DNA of 22,841 nucleotides, taken from the NCBI GenBank assembly GCA_946885545.1, contig CAMPGP010000007.1:1-22841 (forward strand), in the 5' to 3' direction. Positions 7,528-14,399 of the stretch are shown here, in pieces. The notes under the pieces are model-generated. The model saw only the letters and a list, made by a program, of their open reading frames with translations, did not search any database and was not told the DNA's origin. Positions within the stretch are counted from its first letter, which is position 1. The number at the start of each line of letters is the position of its first letter. The position numbers and the translations under genes were made by a program. This DNA comes from an uncultured Altererythrobacter sp. Its GTDB lineage: Bacteria; Pseudomonadota; Alphaproteobacteria; Sphingomonadales; Sphingomonadaceae.

Positions 7528-8123
7528 TCGCGGAACGCCTCTTCGAGAATTCGTCGCCACTGACTCGGGCCGTCCTCGATCCCGCCGTCGTCGGTTTCGA
7601 TCCGGAGCGCGCCGCGCTCGACCGAGGGATCGGGCACGATCGTGAGATCGGCTGGCACGCGTTTCTCGACGAGCGCGAGATCATCGGGGTGCAACCGCAC
7701 GCGACGCTCGTCCTGCACGCGCTGGAGCATCGAGGTCGCCTTGGCGATCCGCGCGGCCAGCCCGTCGGCGTCGAGGGCGAGCGGGAGTATCGTTTCTTCG
7801 CACAGTGCGAGCACAGTGAGGCGCAGGCGCTCGCGCAAGGCGGCGGCGCTGCTGCAATCGAAGCGCGCGAAGGCGAGCTCGATCGCCGCGCGCTCGGCTT
7901 CGCGCACGCGTTCCAGCTCGGCGGCTGCGGCTTCGGCTTCGCTCCGCCCTTCGGCGAGGCCGCGGCGATAGGCGTCCGCCACCGGATCTGGCTCGCTTCG
8001 TGCCGCATCGTCGGGCGTCGAGCAGGCGAACAACGGCGAAAAGCGCGGGTCGCGCGAGAATCCGCCGCCGCCGCGCAGGCGCTCGAGCGGGAGGTTCGCG
8101 CGGGCGGCCGCACCATCAGACAT
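7521..8123 (-). CDS. fliH: Flagellar assembly protein FliH (export ATPase regulator)
   Basis: FliH (200 aa) dimerises, binds FliI and links it to the C ring, and holds ATPase activity in check. Its middle (about residues 48-85) is a coiled-coil region rich in Ala/Glu with small-residue spacing (RRGLAEGRSEAEAAAAEL), typical of FliH. The C-terminal domain carries 'VRLHPDDLALVEKRVPADL' and 'ERGALRIETDDGGIEDGPS', the characteristic 'L..dp.l..G...v.t..G.iD.s' block. I chose ATG at 8121-8123 (MSDGAAARANLP), overlapping the fliG end by 8 bp and preceded by GGGGA. The frame further upstream is an Arg/Ser-rich shadow of fliG. Confidence 0.9.
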   Translation of the reverse strand: MSDGAAARANLPLERLRGGGGFSRDPRFSPLFACSTPDDAARSEPDPVADAYRRGLAEGRSEAEAAAAELERVREAERAAIELAFARFDCSSAAALRERLRLTVLALCEETILPLALDADGLAARIAKATSMLQRVQDERRVRLHPDDLALVEKRVPADLTIVPDPSVERGALRIETDDGGIEDGPSQWRRILEEAFREC

Positions 8124-9135
8124 AGTCGTCGTCCCCGCCGCTGCCGAACACGATCGTTCCGTCGGCGGCGAGCTTTTTCGCGACCGCGACGATCGCCTTC
8201 TGCGCCGCCTCCACGTCGCTGCGCTTGATCCGGCCGCGTTCCTCGATCTCGTCGCGCAGGCCATCGGCCGCACGGCTCGACATCGCGCCGAAGAAGATCT
8301 CGCGCTCTTCTGGCTCCAGGCCCTTGAGCGCATCGATCAGCAGTTCGCTTTCGACTTCGCGCAGGAGCTGGCCCATCATCTGCGCGTCGAGTTCGAACAG
8401 GTGCTCGAACTTGAACATCTCGCTCTCGAGGTCCTTCGCGAGCTGCTTGTCGAGCTTGTTGATGCCCGGCATCACGCGCTTTTCGACAGTGCGGGCGGCG
8501 CTGTTGATTATGTCGGCCGCCTCGCGAACCCCGCCCATGGCGAGCGTCTTGCCCCCCGGCGTGGCGGCGATCTTGGCGGCCAGCGTTTCCTCGAGGATGG
8601 CGATCGCTTCGGGCGACACCGGGCCGAGGGTGGCTATGCGATGGACGACCGGAGTGTGGAGCGTCTCGGGCAGGCCGGCGAGGACCGCCGCGGCGACGGT
8701 AGGCTCGAGCTGCACGAGAAGCACGGCGATCGCCTGCGGATGTTCGTCCTGAATGAGCGGAATGAGCACTTCGGGCTCGAGCCACTGCGCGATCTCGATC
8801 GCGGGCGTACGCGGCGTATCTTCCGGGGGTGCGACCCGGCGCATGATGCTGTCGGCCTTCACTTCGCCGACGGCGCCGGTCATGATCCGACGGACGCTGT
8901 CCAGCCGTCCGTGCGAGGAAATGCCCGAGGTTCCGGCGGAAGAGGCGAAGTTGGCGATGGCGTCGGCAATAATGCCGGGACCGATCTCTCCGATCGCGCA
9001 CATCTTGGCGCCCAGGGTTCGGAGTTCGTCGGGGGACAGCCCGGCAAGCAGGCTGGCCGCTTCTTCCTCGCCCAGGAGCATGACCATGACGGCGGCGCGG
9101 TCGGGACCGTCGAACCGGATCGGCGCGCTCATCAT
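8116..9135 (-). CDS. fliG: Flagellar motor switch protein FliG
   Basis: FliG (339 aa) is the C-ring protein that contacts MotA and generates torque. It has the N-terminal FliF-binding domain, the middle domain with the EHPQ motif (about residues 131-134, QDEHPQAIAVLLVQL), and the C-terminal torque helix. Counterparts of E. coli Arg281, Asp288, Asp289 and Arg297 are Arg278, Asp295, Glu296 and Arg300 (in REIFFGAMSSRAADGLRDEI and EERG). The end is the family-typical acidic DDDYV. Two ATGs in a row (9133-9135 and 9130-9132) follow AAGGAG; the second has slightly better spacing, so the start could be one codon shorter. The first overlaps the fliF stop. Confidence 0.97.
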   Translation of the reverse strand: MMSAPIRFDGPDRAAVMVMLLGEEEAASLLAGLSPDELRTLGAKMCAIGEIGPGIIADAIANFASSAGTSGISSHGRLDSVRRIMTGAVGEVKADSIMRRVAPPEDTPRTPAIEIAQWLEPEVLIPLIQDEHPQAIAVLLVQLEPTVAAAVLAGLPETLHTPVVHRIATLGPVSPEAIAILEETLAAKIAATPGGKTLAMGGVREAADIINSAARTVEKRVMPGINKLDKQLAKDLESEMFKFEHLFELDAQMMGQLLREVESELLIDALKGLEPEEREIFFGAMSSRAADGLRDEIEERGRIKRSDVEAAQKAIVAVAKKLAADGTIVFGSGGDDDYV

Positions 9136-10763
9136 GCGACTCCTTCGCTGCCGCGCGCGTCGCCGAGCATCCGGCGAAGCGCGAGGAGAGCGTCGTCGGG
9201 CTGCTCACGCACGATACGCTGGGCCAGCTCGATCTGCGCCGAAAGCTGCTCGCGGTCGGGCTCGCCCTGCATGGGCTGGAGGTTCATCCGGCGCGCAGCC
9301 GGCAAGGCGGCGATATCACCCTCGCCCCCTTCCTCACCCTCATTCTCCTCCTTGGGCGCGGTGAGCGAGCGGACGATCGGCCGGGCGACGAGGAACAGGA
9401 TCAGGAGGACCGAGATCAACGCGACCGCGTTGCGCACGACCATCGCGAACCACGGCGCCTCCCAGAATGGAAGTTCTTCGGCCTCCACCGGCTCGAACGG
9501 GCGCACGACGACCGCGACGGCATCGCCCCGGTCGGGGTTTGCGCCGACTGCAGCGGAGACGAGCTGTTCGAATTTCGCGATGTCGGCCGGCTTGGCGCCC
9601 TCGAGCGCGTCCTGGTTGAGCGCGACCGCTACCGACAGGCGCTTCACGCCGCCCGGGGTCATGTTCGACACCGCGACTTCGCGGCCGAGTTCATAGGTGC
9701 GCGTCGCGCTGCTTTCACCAGCCTCGCCCGGAGCCGCCGCAGCCTGCCCGCCTTCGGGGGCGCCTTCGACTGCTTCGGGATCGGGCGGGGGCGTGTTGGC
9801 GAGCACGCCGGGGACGCCCATCGCCGTACCGGTGGCACTGGTCGAGGTCTGAGTGGTCTCGCGGCGCACGGCGCCGTCCTTGTCGTAGCTCTCGCGGGCC
9901 GAAGTGACCTCGCTCATGTCGAGTTCGACCTGGATCTCGCTGGAGAAGTTCTCCGCCCCGACCATCGGTGCGAGCAGCTGCTCGACCTGAGAGCGAAGCT
10001 TGGCTTCCATGCGAGACTGAAGTTCGAGCCGGTCGGAATTGCCGCCGTCGGGTTCCGACAGGAGACGACCATGCTGATCGACGATCCGGACCGCGTCTAT
10101 CGACAGGCCGGGGACCGATCCCGCAACGAGGTTGGCGATCGCGGTGACCTGCGAATCCGCCAACTGGCGACCGCGCGCCATGCGCAGCATTACCGAAGCA
10201 GTCGGCGGAGCGCTGTCGCGCACGAACACCGACCGTTCGGCACGCGCGAGGTGCACGCGCACCGACTCGACGCCGTCGATTTCCTGGATGGTGAGGGTAA
10301 GGTCGCGCTCCTGAGCAGCGCGCAGCCGGTCGCCTTCGAGCGTACGGCTCGCGCCCATCGGCAGAGCGTTGATCAGATCCTGGCCCGATTCGGGCGTGGC
10401 CAGCGCGCCCTCCGACGCGACCACCATGCGCGCGCGGTAGAGATCGTCCTCGCCGACGGTGAGCGTGCCGGTCGCGTTGTCAATCTCGTAGCCGATCGAG
10501 GCCGCGTCGAGCGCGCTGACCACGCCGGCACGCTCCGCATCGCCGAGCGAGCCGTAAAGCACGCGCTGCGGCGCGGGGGAAAGCCCCGCCCACACCAAGG
10601 CCAAAAGGCCGACGCTGGCGAGCCCGGCGAACCAGGGCAAGGCCTTGCGCACGCCGGGCTGGGCCACGAAGGCCCTCGCGCGGTCCTTGAACGAAGCGCC
10701 GCCGCCCGCACCGAGCGGGGACAGCAGCGCGCCGTTGCCGTTACTGGGAACGAGGTCGCTCAT
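9132..10763 (-). CDS. fliF: Flagellar MS-ring protein FliF
   Basis: FliF (543 aa) forms the MS ring in the inner membrane, the platform for rod, C ring and export gate. Transmembrane helix 1 is at about residues 41-60 and helix 2 at about 441-463. Between them lie the YscJ/FliF ring-building domains ('VLYGSLGDAERAGVVSALDA', 'QEIDGVESVRVHLARAERSV', 'NLVAGSVPGLSIDAVRIVDQ') and a Pro/Gly/Ala-rich insert at about 310-355. The C-terminal helix 'LSAQIELAQRIVREQPDDAL' is the FliG-binding tail. A GGGGG Shine-Dalgarno precedes ATG 10761-10763, which is 3 bp after the fliE stop. Confidence 0.97.
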   Translation of the reverse strand: MSDLVPSNGNGALLSPLGAGGGASFKDRARAFVAQPGVRKALPWFAGLASVGLLALVWAGLSPAPQRVLYGSLGDAERAGVVSALDAASIGYEIDNATGTLTVGEDDLYRARMVVASEGALATPESGQDLINALPMGASRTLEGDRLRAAQERDLTLTIQEIDGVESVRVHLARAERSVFVRDSAPPTASVMLRMARGRQLADSQVTAIANLVAGSVPGLSIDAVRIVDQHGRLLSEPDGGNSDRLELQSRMEAKLRSQVEQLLAPMVGAENFSSEIQVELDMSEVTSARESYDKDGAVRRETTQTSTSATGTAMGVPGVLANTPPPDPEAVEGAPEGGQAAAAPGEAGESSATRTYELGREVAVSNMTPGGVKRLSVAVALNQDALEGAKPADIAKFEQLVSAAVGANPDRGDAVAVVVRPFEPVEAEELPFWEAPWFAMVVRNAVALISVLLILFLVARPIVRSLTAPKEENEGEEGGEGDIAALPAARRMNLQPMQGEPDREQLSAQIELAQRIVREQPDDALLALRRMLGDARGSEGVA

Positions 10764-10766
10764 TTA

Positions 10767-11141
10767 TCAAACCCCCATCCGCATGATGTCCTGGTAGGCA
10801 GACAACAGCTTGTTCCTCACCTGCAAGGTCGCTTCGAACGCGACCCCGGCTTCCTGGCGGGCGAGCATGACCTTGGCGATGTCGGTGACCTCGCCGCGCT
10901 CGTAACCCGCCGCAAGTTCGGACGACCGCGATTGCGCGGCGTTGACGCCTTCAAGCGCGCCCTTGAGCGTATCGGCGAATCCTCCGCCGGCGCTCTCGGC
11001 GGAAGTCGTCGAGCCGGTGGCTTCGGCGCCTTTCGCCTGGTGAAGCTCCTGAAGGAAGCTCGACCGTTCGAGAATCTGCTGGCGCAGCGAGATGATCTGG
11101 TCGACCGATCCCGCGCCGCCGATGCTTCCGATGCCGCTCAT
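10767..11141 (-). CDS. fliE: Flagellar hook-basal body protein FliE
   Basis: FliE (124 aa) is the adaptor between the MS ring and proximal rod and is needed to start rod export. The C-terminal half is typical: 'FADTLKGALEGVNAAQSRS', then 'AGYERGEVTDIAKVMLARQE' and 'FEATLQVRNKLLSAYQDIMR' ending MGV. The N-terminal part carries the 'VDQIISLRQQILERSS' helix and a Gly/Ser/Ala-rich linker. ATG at 11139-11141 follows a perfect AGGAGG at 6 nt spacing and overlaps the stop of the sigma-54 activator (ATGA), so the two are co-transcribed. Confidence 0.95.
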   Translation of the reverse strand: MSGIGSIGGAGSVDQIISLRQQILERSSFLQELHQAKGAEATGSTTSAESAGGGFADTLKGALEGVNAAQSRSSELAAGYERGEVTDIAKVMLARQEAGVAFEATLQVRNKLLSAYQDIMRMGV

Positions 11142-12403
11142 CGCCGGCCTCCTACTGCAAGCCCGGCCTCACGGAACGAGGCGAGGCGATAACGCAAGGT
11201 GCGTTCGCTGATACCGAGCTGGCGCGCAGCTTCGGCGCGCTTGCCGCCGCAGGCGTCGAGCGTGTCCATGATCGCGCGGGCTTCGGAAAGCTGCACGACC
11301 TTCGAGAGCTTGGCGCCCGCACCGGCTTCCTCGATATCGGCGGAGGGCGCGGCGGGCTCGGGCGCCTGCTCGACAAGCCGGGCGGGCCGGTCGAACACGA
11401 TATGGCCGGTGCCGATGATCGCTTCGTTGCCCACGAGCACGAGCGCGCGGCGCATGACGTTTTCCAGTTCGCGAATGTTGCCCGGCCAGCCGTGTTGCTT
11501 GAGCATGGCGATCGCGCCATCGCTGAGCCACGGCGTCTGCGCGCCGGGCGCGGTGTGACGCATCAGCATCGCGAAGGCCAGCGGGACGATGTCGGTGGGC
11601 CGCTCGCGCAGGGCCGACAGCGTCATGGGAAACACGTTGAGACGGTAGAAAAGGTCGGCGCGGAAGCGCCCTTCCTCGACTTCGAGCGGCAAGTCGCGGT
11701 TGGCGCAGGCGATGATCCGCACGTCGACCTTGATCGGGCTGGTCGCGCCGACTGGAACGACTTCGCCCTCCTGAAGCGCGCGCAGCAGTTTGGCCTGGAG
11801 CGACAGCGGCATCTCGGCGATCTCGTCGAGAAGCAGCGTGCCCCCTTCGGCCGCGCGGAAGAAGCCCTCGCCCGAAGCGCTCGCTCCGGTGAAGGCGCCC
11901 TTCTGGTGGCCGAACAGCAGCGCCTCGAGCATCGTCTCGGGGATGGCGGCGCAGTTGACCGCAACGAAGGGCTTGTTCGCCCGCGCGCTGCGATTGTGGA
12001 TGAATTGCGACAGGACTTCCTTGCCCGTGCCGGTCGGCCCGTTGATCAGGACCGGGATGTCGGTTTGCGCGAGCCGATCGGCCAGTGCGAGCACCGAGAG
12101 CGATTCCGGATCGGCCGCGACCGGCCCCCCGCCAGCGGCGGCCAGCGCGACGAGCGCGCCGAAAGTCGCTTCGGATACCGGATCGGCATAAGTCAGAGTA
12201 GCCCCGCTGCCCATGCGCACGATCGAGGGTGCATCGGCTCGGGCGAGCCCGATCGCGTTGGGCACGGCGCGAAGCCCGCTCTCGGCGGCATCGGCGAGGT
12301 GTACGACCTGGCGCGGAAAAAGCGACGACGCGATCCCGGCGAACTTGCCCGCCAGCGATGCATGCGCTTTTTCGAACCCATCGGTTCGTTCTATCGATCC
12401 CAC
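11138..12403 (-). CDS. Sigma-54-dependent transcriptional activator (FlbD-like), no recognisable receiver domain
   Basis: This is a bacterial enhancer-binding protein of about 421 aa. Going in from the N-terminus: a short Ala-rich segment of roughly 100 aa with no Asp-phosphorylation pattern; an AAA+ domain with Walker A GPTGTGKE (about residue 122), the sigma-54-contacting GAFTGA loop (about 169), Walker B GGTLLLDE (about 187) and FRADLFYRLNVFP; then a Fis-type helix-turn-helix (AEAARQLGISERTLRYRL). As first gene of the fliE-flhB operon, divergent from flagellin, it probably activates flagellar sigma-54 promoters like Caulobacter FlbD. I chose GTG at 12401-12403 because AGGGGG lies 6 nt before it; a TTG at 12427 in the same frame has no good Shine-Dalgarno. 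Confidence 0.9.
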   Translation of the reverse strand: MGSIERTDGFEKAHASLAGKFAGIASSLFPRQVVHLADAAESGLRAVPNAIGLARADAPSIVRMGSGATLTYADPVSEATFGALVALAAAGGGPVAADPESLSVLALADRLAQTDIPVLINGPTGTGKEVLSQFIHNRSARANKPFVAVNCAAIPETMLEALLFGHQKGAFTGASASGEGFFRAAEGGTLLLDEIAEMPLSLQAKLLRALQEGEVVPVGATSPIKVDVRIIACANRDLPLEVEEGRFRADLFYRLNVFPMTLSALRERPTDIVPLAFAMLMRHTAPGAQTPWLSDGAIAMLKQHGWPGNIRELENVMRRALVLVGNEAIIGTGHIVFDRPARLVEQAPEPAAPSADIEEAGAGAKLSKVVQLSEARAIMDTLDACGGKRAEAARQLGISERTLRYRLASFREAGLAVGGRR

Positions 12404-12456
12404 TTCAGCCCCCTGCTGATTAACCAACTTCGTCCGTGACGTGTATTGGAGCGGAC

Positions 12457-12472
12457 AGGGGCAAAATGTGCT
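12457..12472 (+). promoter_or_regulatory. Candidate sigma-54 promoter of flagellin
   Basis: The sequence AGGGGCAAAATGTGCT has GG at 12458-12459 and GC at 12470-12471 with the required 10 bp between them, and matches the rest of the consensus (TGGCACG-N4-TTGCW) at the C of the -24 box and TGC-T of the -12 box. Transcription would start near 12483, giving a leader of about 150 nt. The neighbouring GAFTGA-bearing activator makes a sigma-54 promoter plausible. The -24 box is imperfect, so this is a candidate only. Confidence 0.42.
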
Positions 12473-12474
12473 TA

Positions 12475-12482
12475 ATGGTTAA
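12475..12482 (-). promoter_or_regulatory. CtrA-type half-site TTAACCAT
   Basis: The minus strand reads TTAACCAT here, the half-site motif associated with the alphaproteobacterial cell-cycle regulator CtrA; the run continues into a second TTAA (12472-12475). It is about 72 bp upstream of the activator start and overlaps the predicted flagellin transcription start. The full TTAA-N7-TTAA form is not present. An 8-base motif can occur by chance, though TTAA is scarce in DNA this GC-rich. Confidence 0.35.
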
Positions 12483-12544
12483 CGATGAATTCGCCTTAAG
12501 TAGAAATACGTAACCGGCAAAATTCGTCATCTCCCCCTAAAAAT

Positions 12545-12599
12545 CCCCGACCCGCTGCCGGTCTTGGGGGAAGCTGCAGCCCAAGACGGGGTCTCGGGG
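12545..12599 (+). other. Long imperfect hairpin in the flagellin 5' leader
   Basis: An 8-bp perfect stem GTCTTGGG (12561-12568) / CCCAAGAC (12580-12587) encloses an 11-nt loop. Outside it CCCCGA (12545-12550) pairs with TCGGGG (12594-12599), and CCC (12551-12553) can pair with GGG (12589-12591), giving a two-part stem. It ends about 21 nt before the ribosome-binding GGAG at 12621-12624, so it does not hide that site directly. There is no U-run, so it is not an ordinary terminator. A role in mRNA stability or translational control is an inference. Confidence 0.55.
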
Positions 12600-12632
12600 C
12601 AGCCTTCGAAGAGCATTGTGGGAGTTTGAACA

Positions 12633-13472
12633 ATGGCTGTTATCAATACCAACATCGGCGCGATGAAGGCTGCGAATGCCTCGGCCGCCGCAGACAAGGC
12701 CCTCGGCACGGCGATGGAACGCCTGTCGACCGGCAAGCGCATCAACAGCGCCAAGGACGACGCCGCCGGTCTCGCGATCGCCACCAGCATGGCCTCGCAG
12801 GTGCGCGGCATGAGCCAGGGCATTCGCAACGCCAACGACGGGATCTCGATGGCTCAGACCGCCGAAGGCGCGCTGAACGAGGTCACCAACATGCTGCAGC
12901 GCCAGCGTGAGCTGACCGTGCAGGCGTCGAACGGCTCGTACTCGGCCGACGACCTCGCCAACATCCAGTCGGAAATGACCGCGCTGAACACGCAGATCAG
13001 CAGCGTTCTGACCAACACCGAGTTCAACGGCCAGAAACTGTTCGACGCGACGGCCGGTGCCGCCGGCGACGGTTCGGTGACGATCCAGGCCGGTGCGAAC
13101 GCCACCGACACGGTGACGCTCGATCTGTCGACCGACCTGACGACCGACGCGGACATCGCTGCCGCGGCTGCGGTGGACGTGACCGCGCTGGCCGGCGACG
13201 GTAGCGAACTGCAGGTGTTCGATGATGCCATGAGCGCCATCTCGACCACGCGTGCCGGGCTCGGTGCCTCGCAGAACCAGCTCGAATCCGCGGTCAACAA
13301 CCTGACCGACAACGTCACGAACCTGTCGGACGCCCGTTCGCGGATCGAAGACGCCGACTATTCGGCCGAAACGACCGCGCTCGCCAAGGCCCAGATCCTG
13401 AGCCAGGCGTCGACCGCGATGCTGTCGCAGGCGAACCAGAGCCAGCAGAACGTCCTTTCGCTGCTGCGCTAA
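12633..13472 (+). CDS. fliC: Flagellin (filament subunit)
   Basis: Flagellin (279 aa) is exported and polymerises into the filament. The N-terminal D0/D1 block begins MAVINTNIGAMKAANASAAA and contains 'ERLSTGKRINSAKDDAAGLA' and 'NDGISMAQTAEGALNEV'. The C-terminal D1/D0 block contains 'NQLESAVNNLTDNVTNLSDA', 'SRIEDADYSAETTALAKAQI' and ends NVLSLLR. The central part (about residues 135-195) is short, Ala/Thr/Asp-rich and has no room for large outer domains, as in small alphaproteobacterial flagellins. It is the only plus-strand gene here, with GGAG 8 nt before the ATG and its own terminator. No flbT/flaF neighbours are present. Confidence 0.97.
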   Translation: MAVINTNIGAMKAANASAAADKALGTAMERLSTGKRINSAKDDAAGLAIATSMASQVRGMSQGIRNANDGISMAQTAEGALNEVTNMLQRQRELTVQASNGSYSADDLANIQSEMTALNTQISSVLTNTEFNGQKLFDATAGAAGDGSVTIQAGANATDTVTLDLSTDLTTDADIAAAAAVDVTALAGDGSELQVFDDAMSAISTTRAGLGASQNQLESAVNNLTDNVTNLSDARSRIEDADYSAETTALAKAQILSQASTAMLSQANQSQQNVLSLLR

Positions 13473-13499
13473 AATCCATATCCATTCTGGCCTTTCGGG

Positions 13500-13536
13500 A
13501 CCCGGCGCTGCCAACAGCGCCGGGTCTCTTTTTTTT
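13500..13536 (+). terminator. Rho-independent terminator of flagellin
   Basis: A perfect 11-bp stem ACCCGGCGCTG / CAGCGCCGGGT with a CCAA loop (13500-13525) is followed by CTC and eight Ts (13529-13536). It lies 28 bp after the flagellin stop. On the minus strand the stem is not followed by a T-run, so it should act mainly on the plus strand. Confidence 0.93.
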
Positions 13537-13546
13537 GCGGGGTGGG

Positions 13547-14284
13547 CTATTCGGGCGGTGTCGCCACGATCAGCCGATAACCGGCATCGTAGGCGTCGAG
13601 GTCGAGCAGATGGCCGTAGCGTCGCTCCCACTCGCCGGTCGCGAGATCGCGCTCGAGACTTAGCAGCCCCTTCTCCAGGTCCCCAAGGGCCCAGAACGAG
13701 GAACTGCCCGACCGCACCGAGGGATCGAGATAGGCCGCCGGCCTGCGCCAGTAGGCGTAGAGAAACCCGTCCCGGCAATCGTGAGGTACCGGCACCGGCC
13801 TCGTCTCGATGTCCCCGAGCCATTGCGCATAGTCCGCCATCGTCGGCATTTGCCCCTCGTCCAGGGCCGCGAGCTCGGGGAAATAGTCGGTCGGCCACGG
13901 CCGCGCGACGGGATCGAACGTGAGGATGACGATCGGCCCGCGGGTGACCCGGCGCATCTCGCGCAGGCCCCTTGCCTTGTCGGCCCAGTGATGGATCGTC
14001 AGCACCGCCATCGATGCATCGAAGCTGTCGTCGCCGAACGGCAGAGCCTCCGCACTGGCCTGCACCACGGGCGCCCGCTCGCGCGGTCGCGCGCGGATCA
14101 TCTCGAGCGACGGCTCGACCGCGGTGACCGCCCGATCGTCCGGTTCGTAGGAGCCGGTTCCCGCGCCAACGTTGAGGACGGTACGCGCCGGACCGAGGGC
14201 ATCCTCGATCAACGCGCCGATGCGCGGATCGGAGCGCCGCTGCCGAGCGTAGCCGACCCCGATCTCGTCATATCGCGCGTGCAT
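13547..14284 (-). CDS. Class I SAM-dependent methyltransferase (Methyltransf_11-like), target unknown
   Basis: The 245-aa product has the Rossmann-fold SAM-binding signature: motif I VLNVGAGTGSYEP at about residues 36-48, an acidic residue at the end of strand 2 (AVEPSLEMI, Glu57), and the post-motif block EALPFGDDSFDASMAV with TIHHW at about 79-100. This is the UbiE/BioC-like Methyltransf_11 pattern. No signal peptide or membrane helix is visible, so it should be cytoplasmic. It follows motB in the same orientation after a 115-bp gap and converges with flagellin. ATG 14282-14284 has GAGG about 7 nt upstream. Modification of flagellin or another flagellar protein is possible from position only; small-molecule methylation is equally compatible. 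Confidence 0.85.
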   Translation of the reverse strand: MHARYDEIGVGYARQRRSDPRIGALIEDALGPARTVLNVGAGTGSYEPDDRAVTAVEPSLEMIRARPRERAPVVQASAEALPFGDDSFDASMAVLTIHHWADKARGLREMRRVTRGPIVILTFDPVARPWPTDYFPELAALDEGQMPTMADYAQWLGDIETRPVPVPHDCRDGFLYAYWRRPAAYLDPSVRSGSSSFWALGDLEKGLLSLERDLATGEWERRYGHLLDLDAYDAGYRLIVATPPE

Positions 14285-14399
14285 GAGCCATCCTCGCCCG
14301 AACCCGCATCACGGGCAAGCGATATCCGGGCGCCAGAGATGCGGAGGGCGCCGCGGGTTTCCCCGGACGCCCTCCGTCCCCCCAAATCGTGGATGGATG
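14285..14399. other. Gap between motB and the methyltransferase with a GC-rich hairpin
   Basis: This 115-bp non-coding gap contains a perfect 9-bp inverted repeat, CGGAGGGCG (14342-14350) and CGCCCTCCG (14368-14376), with a 17-nt loop. It lies just after the motB stop, where an end to the motAB transcript could be expected, but neither strand has a T-run after the stem. The minus strand carries the methyltransferase ribosome-binding site at the low-coordinate end. I saw no clear promoter. Confidence 0.5.

Larger units (their letters stand above)
12404..12632. promoter_or_regulatory. Divergent regulatory region between the sigma-54 activator and flagellin
   Basis: This stretch of about 230 bp is non-coding and more AT-rich in its middle (about 12463-12530) than its surroundings. 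It must hold the promoters for the minus-strand activator/fliE operon and for plus-strand flagellin. It contains a candidate -24/-12 element, a TTAACCAT half-site, another TTAACC at 12420-12425, and a long hairpin in the flagellin leader. I could not assign a convincing housekeeping -35/-10 pair for the activator. Confidence 0.7.

Noticed and set aside
6064..7563. A 499-codon plus-strand open frame opposite fliI
   Set aside because: The minus strand encodes a clear FliI with Walker motifs; the antisense product is Arg/Ala/Asp-rich and shows no family signature.
6203..9208. A 1001-codon minus-strand open frame across fliG, fliH and fliI
   Set aside because: It is an alternative frame of three real genes; the product is Arg/Pro-rich and low in hydrophobic residues.
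12479..12499. Full CtrA box TTAA-N7-TTAA
   Set aside because: Two TTAA copies occur (12479-12482 and 12496-12499), but the spacing is 13, not 7; only the half-site is kept.
12404..12632. Sigma-28 (FliA) promoter for flagellin
   Set aside because: No TAAA-N15-GCCGATAA-like pair could be found; the GG-N10-GC element fits better.
14342..14376. Intrinsic terminator for motAB
   Set aside because: The 9-bp inverted repeat is perfect, but no T-run follows it on either strand, so I list it only as a hairpin in the gap.
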